From: Agromyces allii
GTDB lineage: Bacteria; Actinomycetota; Actinomycetes; Actinomycetales; Microbacteriaceae
NCBI RefSeq assembly: GCF_009749385.1
Contig: NZ_WBIN01000005.1
Location: 110,648-174,647, forward strand
Direction of reading: 5' to 3'
Length of the DNA stretch: 64,000 nucleotides
Numbering within the stretch: position 1 is the first letter of the stretch; each line of letters begins with the position of its first letter. The position numbers and the translations under genes are program-made. Positions 25,600-36,340 of the stretch are shown piece by piece. Below the pieces are notes generated by a model, which searched no databases, was not told the origin of the DNA, and was given only the letters and a program-made list of their open reading frames with translations.

Positions 25600-27125
25600 G
25601 CGATCGTTCCTTCACTCGAGAATCGGGTTGCGTAGTCCATGAGGTTCTCCTGCGTGGCATCCGCGTTGTCGAGGATCGCCGTGAGCCGGCCCTCGGCCAT
25701 GACCGCGATGCGATCGGAGAGGCGCAGCACCTCGGGCAGTTCGGAGGAGATCATGACGATGGCCTTGCCCTGCTCGGCGAGGCCCTTGAGCAGCGCGTAG
25801 ATCTCCTCCTTCGCACCGACGTCGATGCCGCGCGTCGGTTCGTCGAAGATGAGCACGTCGCAGTCCTTCGCCAGCCACTTCGCGATGACGACCTTCTGCT
25901 GGTTGCCGCCAGAGAGGTTCCGCACGAGCTGGGCGCTCGACGGGGTCTTGATGCGGAGCTTCTCGATGTAGTCGCGACCGGTCGCCTCGATGCGGGTGTC
26001 GTTCACGAATCCGAGGGTCGAGGTGTAGTCGCGCAGCGCGGAGAGCACGATGTTCTCCCGCACGCTGCGTTCGAGCAGCACGCCCAGGTGCTTGCGGTCC
26101 TCGGAGAGGTAGCCGATGCCGTGCCGTGACGCCTCGGCGGGGTTGCCGATCGAGACCGGTCGGCCGTGCATGCGGATCTCGCCGGACTCGCGCGGATCGG
26201 CGCCCACGATCGCTCGCGCGACCTCGGTGCGCCCGGCACCCATGAGCCCCGCGAACCCGAGGATCTCGCCGGCGTGCACCTCGAAGCTCACGTCGCGGAG
26301 CAGCGAGCGGGTCGAGAGGCCCGAGACCGCGAGCACGGGCTCGCCGTCGATGGCCCGTGGCACCGGGCGCTGCTCGCCCGAGATCTCGCGGCCGACCATG
26401 AGCGAGATGACCTCGCGCTGGTCGGTCTCGGCGGTGATGCGGGTGCCGGCGTTGCGCCCGTCGCGGAGCACCGTGATGCGGTCGGAGATGCGCGTGAGCT
26501 CCTCCATGCGGTGCGAGATGTAGATCACGCCCGTGTCGGGACGCTTGAAGCGGCCGATGAGCTCGAACAGCACGTCGACCTCGGCGTCGTTCAGCGCCGC
26601 GGTCGGCTCGTCCATGATGAGCACCTTCGCGTCGAACGAGAGCGCTTTCGCGATCTCGACCATCTGCTGCTTCGCGACCGTGAGCTGCTCGACGCGTTCG
26701 GTGGGGTCCAGCGCGAGGCCGAGCCCTTCGAACAGCTTCCGCGCGCGACGGTTGAGGCTTCGCTCGTCGAGGAAGAAGCCGGCGGCACGCTGCTCCCGGC
26801 CGATGTAGATGTTCTGCGCGACCGTGAGGTCGGGCATGAGGTTGAACTCCTGGTGGATGATCGAGATGCCGAGCTCCTGCGCATGCTTCGGCCCCTCGAT
26901 GACGATCTCCCGGCCGTTCAGCCGGAAGCTGCCGGCGTCGGGGATGTAGATGCCGGCGAGGAGCTTCATGAGCGTCGACTTGCCGGCGCCGTTCTCGCCG
27001 ACGAGCGCGAGCACCTCGCCGCGATGCAGCTCGAGGTGCACGTCGTCGAGCGCCTGCACGCCCGGGAACCCCTTGCTCACCCCTCGCAGGTCGAGCAGGG
27101 GCACGGATGTCTCGGCGGAAGTCAT
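25596..27125 (-). CDS. Sugar ABC transporter ATPase, two-domain (RbsA-like)
   Basis: A 509-aa protein with two fused nucleotide-binding domains. The first has Walker [11 protein letters not shown] (about 40), signature [15 protein letters not shown] and Walker [12 protein letters not shown]. The second has the degenerate Walker [10 protein letters not shown], signature [15 protein letters not shown] and Walker [13 protein letters not shown]. One intact and one altered site is the family norm. The ATG overlaps the dehydratase stop as ATGA. Confidence 0.95.
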   Translation of the reverse strand: MTSAETSVPLLDLRGVSKGFPGVQALDDVHLELHRGEVLALVGENGAGKSTLMKLLAGIYIPDAGSFRLNGREIVIEGPKHAQELGISIIHQEFNLMPDLTVAQNIYIGREQRAAGFFLDERSLNRRARKLFEGLGLALDPTERVEQLTVAKQQMVEIAKALSFDAKVLIMDEPTAALNDAEVDVLFELIGRFKRPDTGVIYISHRMEELTRISDRITVLRDGRNAGTRITAETDQREVISLMVGREISGEQRPVPRAIDGEPVLAVSGLSTRSLLRDVSFEVHAGEILGFAGLMGAGRTEVARAIVGADPRESGEIRMHGRPVSIGNPAEASRHGIGYLSEDRKHLGVLLERSVRENIVLSALRDYTSTLGFVNDTRIEATGRDYIEKLRIKTPSSAQLVRNLSGGNQQKVVIAKWLAKDCDVLIFDEPTRGIDVGAKEEIYALLKGLAEQGKAIVMISSELPEVLRLSDRIAVMAEGRLTAILDNADATQENLMDYATRFSSEGTIA

Positions 27126-28426
27126 GCCGGCACCTCGCCGACGCGGATGCCGCGCCACGTGTACTCCTCGATCGACGCGCGGTGCATCTCGGTGCCGGCG
27201 CCAGGTGCCTCGGGCACCAGGTAGCGCCCGCGCTCGACGATGACGGGAGTCACGAAGTGCTCGTGCAGATGGTCGACGAACTCGACCATGCGGCCGTCCA
27301 TCGTCCCCGAGACGGCGACGAAGTCGAACATCGAGAGGTGCTGCACGGCCTCGCAGAGGCCGACGCCGCCCGCATGCGGGCACACCGGCACGCCGAACTT
27401 CGCGGCGAGCAGCAGATTGGCGATGTTCTCGTTCACGCCGCCGACGCGGGTCGCGTCGATCTGCATGACGGCCATGCCGCCGGCCTGCAGCAGCTGCTTG
27501 AAGACGACGCGGTTGGCCACGTGCTCCCCGGTCGCGACGCGGACCGGTGCGACGCCGCGCGCGATGGCGGCGTGGCCGAGGATGTCGTCGGGACTCGTCG
27601 GCTCCTCGATCCACGCCACGTCGAACTCGGCGAGCGCCGTGACCCAGGCGATCGCGTCGGCGACGTCCCATCGCTGGTTGGCGTCGATGGCGATCGGGAA
27701 CTCGGGGCCGACCGCGGCGCGGGCGATCGCGAGCCGACGGCGGTCGTCGGCCAGGTCGCTGCCGACCTTCAGCTTGATCTGCGGGAAGCCGTCGGCCACG
27801 GCCTCGCGGCAGAGCCGCTCGAGCTTCTCGTCGGAGTACCCGAGCCAGCCGGGGCTCGTCGTGTAGGCGGGGTACCCCACCGCGAGCAGTTCGGCCTCGC
27901 GGGCGGCCCGACCCGGTTCTGCGGCACGGAGGATCTCGAGCGCGTCATCACGGGTGAGCGCGTCGGAGAGGTAGCGGAAGTCGACCACGTCGACGAGCTG
28001 CTCGGGCGTCATGCGCGAGAGCAGCCGCCAGAGGGGCAGGCCGGCGCGCTTGGCCTTGAGGTCCCAGAGCGCGTCGATGGCCGCACCGATGGCCATGTGC
28101 ATGACGCCCTTCTCGGGGCCGAGCCAGCGCAGCTGCGAGTCGTGCGCGAGCAGCCGCCATGTCGCGCCCATGTCGTCGAGGAGGGTGTCGACGTCCTGCC
28201 CGAGCAGGTGGCCGCGGAGCGCATCGAGTGCGGCGACCTGCACGTCGTTGCCCCGGCCGATCGTGAACACGAAGGCGTGCCCCTCGAGGCCGTCGCCCGC
28301 GTCGGTGGCGATCGTGAGATAGGCCGCCGAGTAGTCGGGATCGGGGTTCATCGCGTCCGACCCGTCGAGCTGGAGCGAGGTCGGGAAGCGGATGTCCGTG
28401 GTGTCAACGTTGACGATCGTGCTCAT
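27122..28426 (-). CDS. L-fuconate dehydratase (enolase superfamily)
   Basis: A 434-aa enzyme. The N-terminus [20 protein letters not shown] and [10 protein letters not shown] are hallmarks of L-fuconate dehydratase. The barrel holds IKLKVGSD (Lys-x-Lys), [31 protein letters not shown] and the catalytic His in CPHAGGVGL. It converts L-fuconate to 2-keto-3-deoxy-L-fuconate in non-phosphorylative fucose catabolism. AAAGGA precedes the ATG. It is first in the operon with the ABC transporter, with the shared operator element about 30 bp upstream. The dehydrogenase and lactonase steps are not in the window. Confidence 0.9.
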   Translation of the reverse strand: MSTIVNVDTTDIRFPTSLQLDGSDAMNPDPDYSAAYLTIATDAGDGLEGHAFVFTIGRGNDVQVAALDALRGHLLGQDVDTLLDDMGATWRLLAHDSQLRWLGPEKGVMHMAIGAAIDALWDLKAKRAGLPLWRLLSRMTPEQLVDVVDFRYLSDALTRDDALEILRAAEPGRAAREAELLAVGYPAYTTSPGWLGYSDEKLERLCREAVADGFPQIKLKVGSDLADDRRRLAIARAAVGPEFPIAIDANQRWDVADAIAWVTALAEFDVAWIEEPTSPDDILGHAAIARGVAPVRVATGEHVANRVVFKQLLQAGGMAVMQIDATRVGGVNENIANLLLAAKFGVPVCPHAGGVGLCEAVQHLSMFDFVAVSGTMDGRMVEFVDHLHEHFVTPVIVERGRYLVPEAPGAGTEMHRASIEEYTWRGIRVGEVPA

Positions 28427-28453
28427 GAGGTCCTTTCGTGGGCTCAATGAGCA

Positions 28454-28469
28454 TAAACATCCGATGTCT
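28454..28469. promoter_or_regulatory. Putative GntR operator in the divergent dehydratase/hydrolase promoter
   Basis: TAAACATCCGATGTCT contains the odd palindrome ACATC-C-GATGT and matches 15 of 16 bases of the element upstream of the GntR gene. Confidence 0.6.
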
Positions 28470-28659
28470 CTGACGTCAAGAGTTCTTCGAGGCCGATTAT
28501 GTGTCGAAATCCTTCGAAACACCCAAGAGAGTTCGGATGTTCGCGGTGACCCGATCGGATGCAGCGAGCGCAGGGTCGCGGCCGTGCCACATCGACATCG
28601 TGTCGTCTGCTTCATCGGATCTTGTACATCTCGCACAGGTTCAGCCCGATTCGGCCCGT

Positions 28660-28665
28660 TAGCCT
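28660..28665 (+). promoter_or_regulatory. -10 box TAGCCT of leaderless FAH-family gene
   Basis: TAGCCT lies six bases before the GTG at 28672; no ribosome-binding site is seen. Confidence 0.5.
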
Positions 28666-28671
28666 AGACAG

Positions 28672-29634
28672 GTGAGATTTGCGCACCTCAGAGTCGACGG
28701 CCAGACGATTCCCCGACTCGCGGTGGTCGACGGCGAGTCCGCGATCTTCCTCGACGAGATCATGCGGCGTGCGCCGCGCGATCTCCAGGACCTCATCGAG
28801 CAGGGGCCCGAGGGCCTCGCCCGGGTTCGCGCCGCCGTCGGCGAAGCAGACCCGTCCACGGCCGCGGGCACCGCTGACGACCCGCGGGGCCCATCGGTCG
28901 ACGAGCTCGCCCCCGAGCCCGGCGCCGACGCACCCTCCGCCGGCGCGCTCCCCCGCCACCGAGTCGCCGATCTGCGGCACTCCTCGGCCGTGCTGCGTCC
29001 CGCGCAGGTCATCGCGATCGGCGCGAACTACGCGGCCCACGCCTCCGAGCTGAAGCTCCGCTCCGAGACCGCGATGACGATCTTCTCGCTGTGGCCGAAC
29101 TCGCTGACCGCCCACGGCGCCACGACCACGTGGCCGGCCGACCTGACCCAGCAGGTCGACTACGAGGCCGAGCTCGGCGTCATCATCGGCCGACCGGCAC
29201 GCGGCGTGCACACGCGCGACGCCCTCGACTACGTGTGGGGCTACACCGTCGTCAACGACATCACGGCCCGCGACATCCAGTTCAGCGAGGCGCAGTGGTC
29301 GCGCTGCAAGTCGTTCGACGGCTTCACCCCCACCGGCCCGGTCGTCGTCACGGCCGACGAGATCCCCGACCCGCAGAACCTGTGGCTCACGACCAACCTC
29401 GACGGCAGCATCATGCAGGACGCCTCGACCGCCGAGATGGTGCGCAGCGTCGCCGAGATCATCTCGTTGCTGTCGCGCTCGGCGACGATCCCCGCGGGCA
29501 CGCTCATCTCGACGGGCAGCCCCGGCGGTGCGGGCTACTCTCGCAAGCCTCCGGTCTTCCTCCGCGACGGCTCGACGGTCACGGTGAGCGTCGAGGGCAT
29601 CGGTTCGCTCACGACCCACTGCCGCGTCATCTGA
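28672..29634 (+). CDS. Fumarylacetoacetate hydrolase family protein, likely diketo-deoxy-fuconate hydrolase
   Basis: A 320-aa protein with an FAH C-terminal domain. It contains VIAIGANYAAHASELK (about 120), DYEAELGVIIGRPARGV (metal-binding Glu), VWGYTVVNDITARDIQ, KSFDGFTPTGP and STGSPGGAGY, all family signatures for Mg-dependent C-C bond hydrolysis. Divergence from L-fuconate dehydratase suggests cleavage of 2,4-diketo-3-deoxy-L-fuconate to pyruvate and lactate, the known route end. An unusual 40-residue Pro/Asp/Ala-rich stretch (about 60-100) separates the N-terminal and catalytic domains. The start is a GTG with leaderless spacing. Confidence 0.88.
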   Translation: MRFAHLRVDGQTIPRLAVVDGESAIFLDEIMRRAPRDLQDLIEQGPEGLARVRAAVGEADPSTAAGTADDPRGPSVDELAPEPGADAPSAGALPRHRVADLRHSSAVLRPAQVIAIGANYAAHASELKLRSETAMTIFSLWPNSLTAHGATTTWPADLTQQVDYEAELGVIIGRPARGVHTRDALDYVWGYTVVNDITARDIQFSEAQWSRCKSFDGFTPTGPVVVTADEIPDPQNLWLTTNLDGSIMQDASTAEMVRSVAEIISLLSRSATIPAGTLISTGSPGGAGYSRKPPVFLRDGSTVTVSVEGIGSLTTHCRVI

Positions 29635-29718
29635 CCCGGAGGTCGAACCGGGCCCGACCACTGAACCGCGCCCGACCGGCGCACGCGGCGACCCCGCAGG
29701 GCCGCCGCGACGCGAACC

Positions 29719-31185
29719 TCACTCCGAGGGTTCGCCCTGCAATTCGATCACCGGGATCGCCTGCGTGATCGGGCCGATGCCCGACAGCTTCGCGGGCACG
29801 AGCTGCGCCTCGACGGCCTCGCGCGTCATGAGCCCGGCCTCGACCACGAGGTCGGCGACGGGTCGGCCGGTCGCGAGCGCGAGCTTCGCCAGTGCGGATG
29901 CCTCGCCGTACCCGATGAACGGGATGAGCGCCGTGATGACGCCCACGCTCGACGCGACCATGCCGGCGAGGCGCTCGGTGTTGGCCGTGATGCCGTCGAC
30001 GCAGTTGACGCGCAGAGTCCAGCAGGCCTGGCGCATCCACGTGATCGACTGCAGCAGCGAGTGCGCGATGACCGGCTCGAAGGCGTTGAGCTGGAGCTGC
30101 CCGCTCTCGGCGGCCATGGTCACGGTGAGGTCGGCGCCCGCGATCGCGTAGGCGACCTGGCTCACGGCCTCGGGGATCACCGGGTTGACCTTGCCGGGCA
30201 TGATCGAGGATCCGGCCTGCTTGGGCGGCAGGTTGATCTCGCCGAAGCCCGCCTGCGGGCCCGACGAGAGCAGGCGCAGGTCGTTGCAGATCTTCGAGAG
30301 CTTGATCGCGCTGCGCTTCAGCGCGCTCGAGAAGGTCATGAACACGCCCGTGTCGCTCGTCGCCTCGATGAGGTCGGGCGCGGTGACGAGCTGGTGCCCG
30401 GTGATGGTGCTGAGGTGGGCGACCGCTCGTCCGGCGTAGCCGGGGTCGGCGGTGATGCCGGTTCCGATGGCGGTGGCGCCCAGGTTGACCTCGCCGAGCA
30501 GCTTGATCGTCTCGCGGAGGCGTTCGAGGTCTTCGCCGAGCGTCGTCGCGAACCCGTGGAACTCCTGGCCGAGCGTCATTGGCACGGCATCCTGCAACTG
30601 GGTGCGGCCGACCTTCAGCACCTCGTGGAACTCGCGCCCCTTGGCGCTGAACGAGCGGCGCAGCAGCTCGAGCTCGTCGAGCATGGTCGTGAGCGAGTAC
30701 GTCATCGCGACCTTGAGCGCGGTCGGGTACGTGTCGTTCGTCGACTGGCTGCGGTTCACGTCGTCGATGGGGTGCAGGATGTCGTAGCGCCCCTTGGCGT
30801 ACCCCGCGAGTTCGAGCGCGACGTTCGCGATGACCTCGTTCGCGTTCATGTTCGTCGAGGTGCCCGCACCGCCCTGGATCACGCCGACGACGAACTGCTC
30901 GTGGTACGCGCCGTCGATGATGCGCTGACAGGCCTCGTCGATGTACGCGGCCTTCCGATCGTTCAGCACGCCGACGTCGTGGTTGGCGCGTGCCGCGGCC
31001 TGCTTGACGGCGGCGAGCGCGATCACGAGTTCGGGATAGACCGAGATCGGTCGCTTCGAGATCGGGAAGTTCTCGAGGGCCCGGAGCGTGTGCACGCCCC
31101 AGTAGGCCTCGGCGGGAACCTCGACCGTGCCGAGCGAGTCGGTCTCGGTTCGGGTAGCGGTTGGATTGTCTGACGACGTCGTCAC
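29719..31185 (-). CDS. aspA: Aspartate ammonia-lyase
   Basis: A 488-aa member of the fumarase/aspartase superfamily. It carries the signature GSSIMPGKVNP (about 325-335), GGAGTSTNMNANEV (substrate loop), HPIDDVNRSQSTNDTYPTA and GRTQLQDAVPMTLGQEF. It converts L-aspartate to fumarate and ammonia. The GTG at 31185 has GGAGG six bases upstream and is preferred to the GTG two codons earlier. The aspartase versus fumarase call rests on MNANEVIANVALE and length. Confidence 0.9.
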   Translation of the reverse strand: MTTSSDNPTATRTETDSLGTVEVPAEAYWGVHTLRALENFPISKRPISVYPELVIALAAVKQAAARANHDVGVLNDRKAAYIDEACQRIIDGAYHEQFVVGVIQGGAGTSTNMNANEVIANVALELAGYAKGRYDILHPIDDVNRSQSTNDTYPTALKVAMTYSLTTMLDELELLRRSFSAKGREFHEVLKVGRTQLQDAVPMTLGQEFHGFATTLGEDLERLRETIKLLGEVNLGATAIGTGITADPGYAGRAVAHLSTITGHQLVTAPDLIEATSDTGVFMTFSSALKRSAIKLSKICNDLRLLSSGPQAGFGEINLPPKQAGSSIMPGKVNPVIPEAVSQVAYAIAGADLTVTMAAESGQLQLNAFEPVIAHSLLQSITWMRQACWTLRVNCVDGITANTERLAGMVASSVGVITALIPFIGYGEASALAKLALATGRPVADLVVEAGLMTREAVEAQLVPAKLSGIGPITQAIPVIELQGEPSE

Positions 31186-31284
31186 GAACACCTCCGGGTC
31201 GGTTCGTGATCGAGCCTACCCGCGGCATCCCGACCGGATCCTGAGTGCGCCGTCGATCCCGATCGATCGTCCGGACGCGCCGAT

Positions 31285-31307
31285 CGGCCGGTCGGATCGA
31301 CCGGCCG
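31285..31307 (-). terminator. Terminator hairpin after DUF4190 gene
   Basis: CGGCCGGTC and GACCGGCCG form a perfect 9-bp stem with loop GGATC, 33 bp beyond the DUF4190 stop. Confidence 0.55.
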
Positions 31308-31339
31308 CTCGGGCCGCAGCCGCTTGGCGGAGCGGCGGA

Positions 31340-31657
31340 TCAGATGAACGCGAACGGCAGCATCACGAGGCCGAACACGAGCGCGCCGAGGGTGACGAGC
31401 ACGGTGCCTGCGAGCATGACCGCGTTCAGCACGATGCCCCAGATGGCCATGGTGCGCGAGGCCGGCTCGCGCTTCAGCGCCATGACGCCGAGCACGAGGC
31501 CGACGGCGGGCACGAAGAACGTGAAGCTCGCGAAGATCGAGACGATGCCGAGCACGAGGCTCGAGATGCTGAAGCCGTTCGACTCCGTCGCGACGGCGGA
31601 CGCCGAGGGAACCTGGCCGTACGAGGCCGGTGCGGTGGTCGTGGCAGTGGTGGTCAT
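31340..31657 (-). CDS. DUF4190 small membrane protein
   Basis: A 105-aa protein with a Thr/Ala-rich N-terminus and two to three helices. The DUF4190 pattern SISSLVLGIVSIFASFTFFV, then AVGLVLGVMALKR and MAIWGIVLNAVMLAG, is clear. AGGAG precedes the ATG. Function unknown. It stands alone and is divergent from the uracil permease. Confidence 0.82.
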   Translation of the reverse strand: MTTTATTTAPASYGQVPSASAVATESNGFSISSLVLGIVSIFASFTFFVPAVGLVLGVMALKREPASRTMAIWGIVLNAVMLAGTVLVTLGALVFGLVMLPFAFI

Positions 31658-31778
31658 GGGAATGCTCCTGTTCGTGGTGTTGCTTCAACGCTACGAGCCG
31701 CGCCCGCTCCGAGATATGGGGCAAACCCCCCGATACGCTCTGAGGGATCCCCCAGGGGTCGCGATCGAACGGAGCGAG

Positions 31779-33119
31779 ATGAACTTCACCTGGACCCTGC
31801 ACGGCGACGGCAAGCACGTGCTGCCGGGGCAGGTGGTCGCCCCCGGCGAACGGCTCAGCTGGCCCCGCACGATCGGACTCGGCGCACAGCACGTGATCGC
31901 GATGTTCGGCGCGACCTTCCTCGTGCCGATCCTCACCGGGTTCCCGCCCGCGACGACCGTGTTCTTCTCCGGCATCGGCACGATCCTGTTCCTCGTCATC
32001 ACGCAGAACAAGGTGCCGAGCTACCTCGGCTCGTCCTTCGCCTTCATCGCCCCGATCACGGCCGCACTGGCCGCCGAGAACGTCGCGGACCCCATGGGTG
32101 CGGCGCTCTTCGGCATCGTCGTCGTCGGTGTGCTGCTCGCGGCGATCGGCCTCATCGTGCAGTGGCTCGGCACCGGATGGATCGACGCGCTCATGCCGCC
32201 CGTCGTCGCCGGTGCGATCGTCGCGCTCATCGGCTTCAACCTCGCCCCCGCGGCCCGCGACAACTTCATGCAGGAGCCGCTCACCGCGTTCGTCACGCTC
32301 GCGGCGGTGATCATCTCGAGCGTGCTGTTCCGAGGCCTGCTCGGCCGCATGTCGATCCTCGTGGGCGTCGTGCTGGGCTACGTCGTCGCGGCGCTGCTCG
32401 GCCAGGTCGACTACGCACCGATCGAGGCGGCCGCATGGGTCGGCCTGCCGACCTTCCACCTGCCGTCGAACCCGTTCGCCGACGCCTCGATCTGGGGCTA
32501 CCTGCCCGCGTTCCTGCCCGTCGTGCTCGTACTCGTCGCCGAGAACGTCGGCCACATCAAGGGCGTCGCGCAGATGACGGATGCCTCGATCAACCGCTCG
32601 ACCGGTCGCGCGCTGTTCTCCGACGGGCTCGCGACGACCATCGCGGGGTTCTTCGGCGGCTCGGGCACGACCACGTACGGCGAGAACATCGGCGTGATGG
32701 CCGCGACGCGCGTGTACTCGACCGCGGCGTACTGGGTCGCGGGCGTCGTGGCGATCCTGCTCGGCCTCTCCCCCAAGTTCGGCGCCGTCATCAACACGAT
32801 CCCGCCGGGCGTGCTCGGCGGCGTGACGACGGCGCTCTACGGCCTGATCGGCATCATCGGCGTGAAGATCTGGGTCGACAACAAGGTCGACTTCTCACGG
32901 CCCGTGAACCAGTTCACGGCCGCGACCGCGCTCATCATCGGCATCGCGGACTTCACGTTCGCGATCGGCGGGGTCTCGTTCAACGGCATCGCGCTCGGCA
33001 CGATCGCGGCGATCGTGATCTTCCACCTGATGTCGGCCATCGGCCGGGCGCGCGGCACCGACGACGTGCGCGACACGTCGCACCCCGAGGGCACCGAAGG
33101 CGCCGACCGCGCCGGCTGA
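31779..33119 (+). CDS. Uracil/xanthine permease (NCS2, UraA/RutG-like)
   Basis: A 446-aa transporter with about fourteen helices. It carries AQHVIAMFGATFLVPILTG (about 35), PSYLGSSFAFIAP, NVGHIKGVAQMT (about 250) and FGGSGTTTYGENIGVMA, the substrate-binding elements of the UraA class, in which the Glu after TYG and His after NVG contact the base. GGAGCGAG precedes the ATG. A proton-driven nucleobase importer; uracil is the likeliest substrate. It is convergent with the second permease gene. Confidence 0.92.
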   Translation: MNFTWTLHGDGKHVLPGQVVAPGERLSWPRTIGLGAQHVIAMFGATFLVPILTGFPPATTVFFSGIGTILFLVITQNKVPSYLGSSFAFIAPITAALAAENVADPMGAALFGIVVVGVLLAAIGLIVQWLGTGWIDALMPPVVAGAIVALIGFNLAPAARDNFMQEPLTAFVTLAAVIISSVLFRGLLGRMSILVGVVLGYVVAALLGQVDYAPIEAAAWVGLPTFHLPSNPFADASIWGYLPAFLPVVLVLVAENVGHIKGVAQMTDASINRSTGRALFSDGLATTIAGFFGGSGTTTYGENIGVMAATRVYSTAAYWVAGVVAILLGLSPKFGAVINTIPPGVLGGVTTALYGLIGIIGVKIWVDNKVDFSRPVNQFTAATALIIGIADFTFAIGGVSFNGIALGTIAAIVIFHLMSAIGRARGTDDVRDTSHPEGTEGADRAG

Positions 33120-33134
33120 CCGCGCCGGGCAGCA

Positions 33135-33184
33135 CGAACGACGGATGCCCCGCGGCCGGCCGGCCGCGGGGCATCCGTCGTTCG
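33135..33184. terminator. Perfect 50-bp palindrome, bidirectional terminator
   Basis: Two 25-base arms are exact reverse complements with no spacer, centred on GGCCGGCC at 33159/33160. It lies 15 bp after the uracil permease stop and 9 bp before the end of the convergent permease gene, so it serves both. Confidence 0.85.
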
Positions 33185-33193
33185 AAGCGGTGC

Positions 33194-34645
33194 TCAGGCG
33201 CCGAAGAGCGCCTCGATCGGACCGCGCGCGAAGTAGAGCACGAAGCCTGCTGCGACGATCCAGAGCAGCGGGCTGATGGTCTTCGCCTTGCCCGACAGCG
33301 AACGCACGACGACCCAGGCGACGAAGCCCGCACCGATGCCGTTCGCGATCGAGTAGGTGAGCGGCATGATCACGACCGTGAGGAACACGGGCAGGAGCAC
33401 CGAGAACTGGCTCAGGTCGAGGTCGCGGATCTGCGACATCATCATGGCACCGACGATGACCAGGGCCGCCGCGGCGACCTCGCTCGGCACGATCTGCGCG
33501 AGCGGCGTGAGGAACATCGCGAGCAGGAACAGCACGCCGGTGACGACGTTCGCGAAGCCCGTGCGGGCACCCTCGCCGATGCCGGAACCCGACTCGATGA
33601 AGACCGTGTTCGACGAGCCGGAGGTGAAGCCACCGGCGACCGCGCCGACGCCCTCGACGATGAGCGCGCTCTTCAGTCGCGGGAAGTTGCCCTTCGCGTC
33701 GGCCAGGCCGGCCTCCTTCGACAGGCCCGTCATCGTGCCCATGGCGTCGAAGAAGTTCGTGAAGACGAGCGTGAAGACGAGCATGATGACCGTCAGGAAG
33801 CCGACCTTGCTGAAGTCGAAGCTCACGTCGCCGACGAGGCTGAGGTCGGGCACCGCGAACAGGCTGCCGTTCAGCGCGGGAACCGAGAGGCCCCAGCCGC
33901 CGTCGTTGTCGACGCTCGAGCCGAGGTGCCAGATCGCCTCGATGACGACCGCGAGCACCGTGCCGGTGACGAGGCCGATGAGGAGCGCGCCCTTGACCTT
34001 GCGGGCGACGAGCACGCCGGTCAGCAGCAGCGTGACGATGAAGACGAGCGTGGGCACGGTCGCGATCGAGCCGCCGATGCCGAGCCCGACGGGCGGGGAG
34101 TTCTGGCCGGTCGCCGTCACGAGGCCCGCGTCGACGAAGCCGATGAACGCGATGAAGAGGCCGATGCCGACCGTGATCGCGATCTTGAGCTCGTACGGCA
34201 CGGCGTCGAAGATCAGTCGCCGCAGGCCGGTGGCGGCGAGCAGCACGATGATGAGGCCGTTGATGACCACGAGGCCCATCGCCTCGGGCCAGGTGACCTG
34301 GCCGACGACGCTGAACGCGAGGAACGAGTTGATGCCGAGGCCGGCGGCGAAGGCGAACGGCAGGCGGGCGACGAGGCCGAAGAGGATCGTCATCACGCCG
34401 GCGGTGAGGGCGGTCACCGCCGCGACGGCCGGGAAGGCGAGGTTGTTGCCCGCGACATCGGTGCCGGCCGACAGGATGATCGGGTTGAGGACGACGATGT
34501 ACGCCATCGTGATGAACGTCACCAGGCCGCCGCGCACCTCGGTGCCGACGGTCGAACCGCGTTCGGTGATCTGGAAGAAGCGGTCGAATGCGCCGACGGG
34601 CTTCGCGCCCTCGGGGCGGGTGGCGGGGGCTGTTTCAGTGGTCAT
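33194..34645 (-). CDS. Adenine/guanine/hypoxanthine permease (AzgA-like NCS2)
   Basis: A 483-aa transporter with about twelve to fourteen helices. The AzgA signatures are GSTVGTEVRGGLVTFITMAY near residue 30, AAGLGINSFLAF (about 100), FFDAMGTMTGLSKEAG (about 300) and SSNTVFIESGSGIGEGARTG. It imports purine bases with protons. The start ATG is chosen by AAGG upstream and family length; ten extra upstream codons are open but less likely. It has its own promoter and leader. Confidence 0.92.
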   Translation of the reverse strand: MTTETAPATRPEGAKPVGAFDRFFQITERGSTVGTEVRGGLVTFITMAYIVVLNPIILSAGTDVAGNNLAFPAVAAVTALTAGVMTILFGLVARLPFAFAAGLGINSFLAFSVVGQVTWPEAMGLVVINGLIIVLLAATGLRRLIFDAVPYELKIAITVGIGLFIAFIGFVDAGLVTATGQNSPPVGLGIGGSIATVPTLVFIVTLLLTGVLVARKVKGALLIGLVTGTVLAVVIEAIWHLGSSVDNDGGWGLSVPALNGSLFAVPDLSLVGDVSFDFSKVGFLTVIMLVFTLVFTNFFDAMGTMTGLSKEAGLADAKGNFPRLKSALIVEGVGAVAGGFTSGSSNTVFIESGSGIGEGARTGFANVVTGVLFLLAMFLTPLAQIVPSEVAAAALVIVGAMMMSQIRDLDLSQFSVLLPVFLTVVIMPLTYSIANGIGAGFVAWVVVRSLSGKAKTISPLLWIVAAGFVLYFARGPIEALFGA

Positions 34646-34666
34646 CCGGGAACCTTCGATGAGGGA

Positions 34667-34717
34667 CGGGCGCATTCGGGTGCGCCCGACGGTTGGACTG
34701 GCGGGAATTGAGTTATA
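34667..34717 (-). promoter_or_regulatory. Promoter and leader hairpin of the purine permease gene
   Basis: TATAAC on the minus strand at 34712-34717 is a good -10 box. The roughly 60-nt leader contains CGGGCGCA...TGCGCCCG (34667-34688), a perfect 8-bp stem. No purine-riboswitch core is visible. Confidence 0.4.
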
Positions 34718-34748
34718 GCAGGAGCGAGCGGCCCGGCAGAAGGGCTGG

Positions 34749-35089
34749 TCAGCTGAAGATCTTGAAGAGGTGCTCGCCGATGATGAGATAGACGCCGACG
34801 AGCACGGCGATGGCGCTCAGGGCGAAGCTCGCATAGGCGCCGACGAGCGCGAGGCGCTTCTGGCCGTCGGTGAGCGGGCTCTTGCGAGCGGCCTTGGCGG
34901 CCTGCTTCTCGGCTTTGCGGATCTCAGCGGGGGTCACGATGGTGATGGCGTCGGTGAACTCGGCCGGGGTGACGACCGGCGTGCGCCCCGAGATCGTCAG
35001 CAGTCGGATGCCGAGGGAGTACGCCGAGACCACGACGCATGCGCCGACGAGCGCCGACACGAGCACGAGCACGAATGCGAACCAGTCGA

Positions 35090-35093
<4 letters not shown>
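34749..35093 (-). CDS. Small membrane protein coupled to the phosphate transporter
   Basis: A 114-aa protein with transmembrane helices at about 5-28 and 83-105, joined by a basic Ala/Lys-rich cytosolic loop (EKQAAKAARKSPLTDGQKR). Its GTG overlaps the PiT stop codon (GTGA). I recognise no named family; similar small proteins follow PiT genes in related actinobacteria as far as I recall. It is probably an accessory of the transporter. Confidence 0.7.
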
Positions 35094-36268
<1,175 letters not shown>

Positions 36269-36340
36269 CGGCGTCTTTCTTGGATCGGACTTTGGATCGG
36301 TGTCGAAGAATCACCGGATGAACGTGGCAGACGCCGACAA

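Noticed and set aside
31127..34711. A very long open frame on the plus strand (about 1190 codons) across the two permease genes and aspartase promoter
   Set aside because: Arg/Asp/Glu-rich composition is typical of the antisense shadow of high-GC genes. Well-recognised transporters are encoded in other frames or on the opposite strand.
34646..34711. Purine riboswitch in the leader of the AzgA-like gene
   Set aside because: The leader is only about 60 nt and lacks the conserved three-way junction core. Only a simple hairpin is present.
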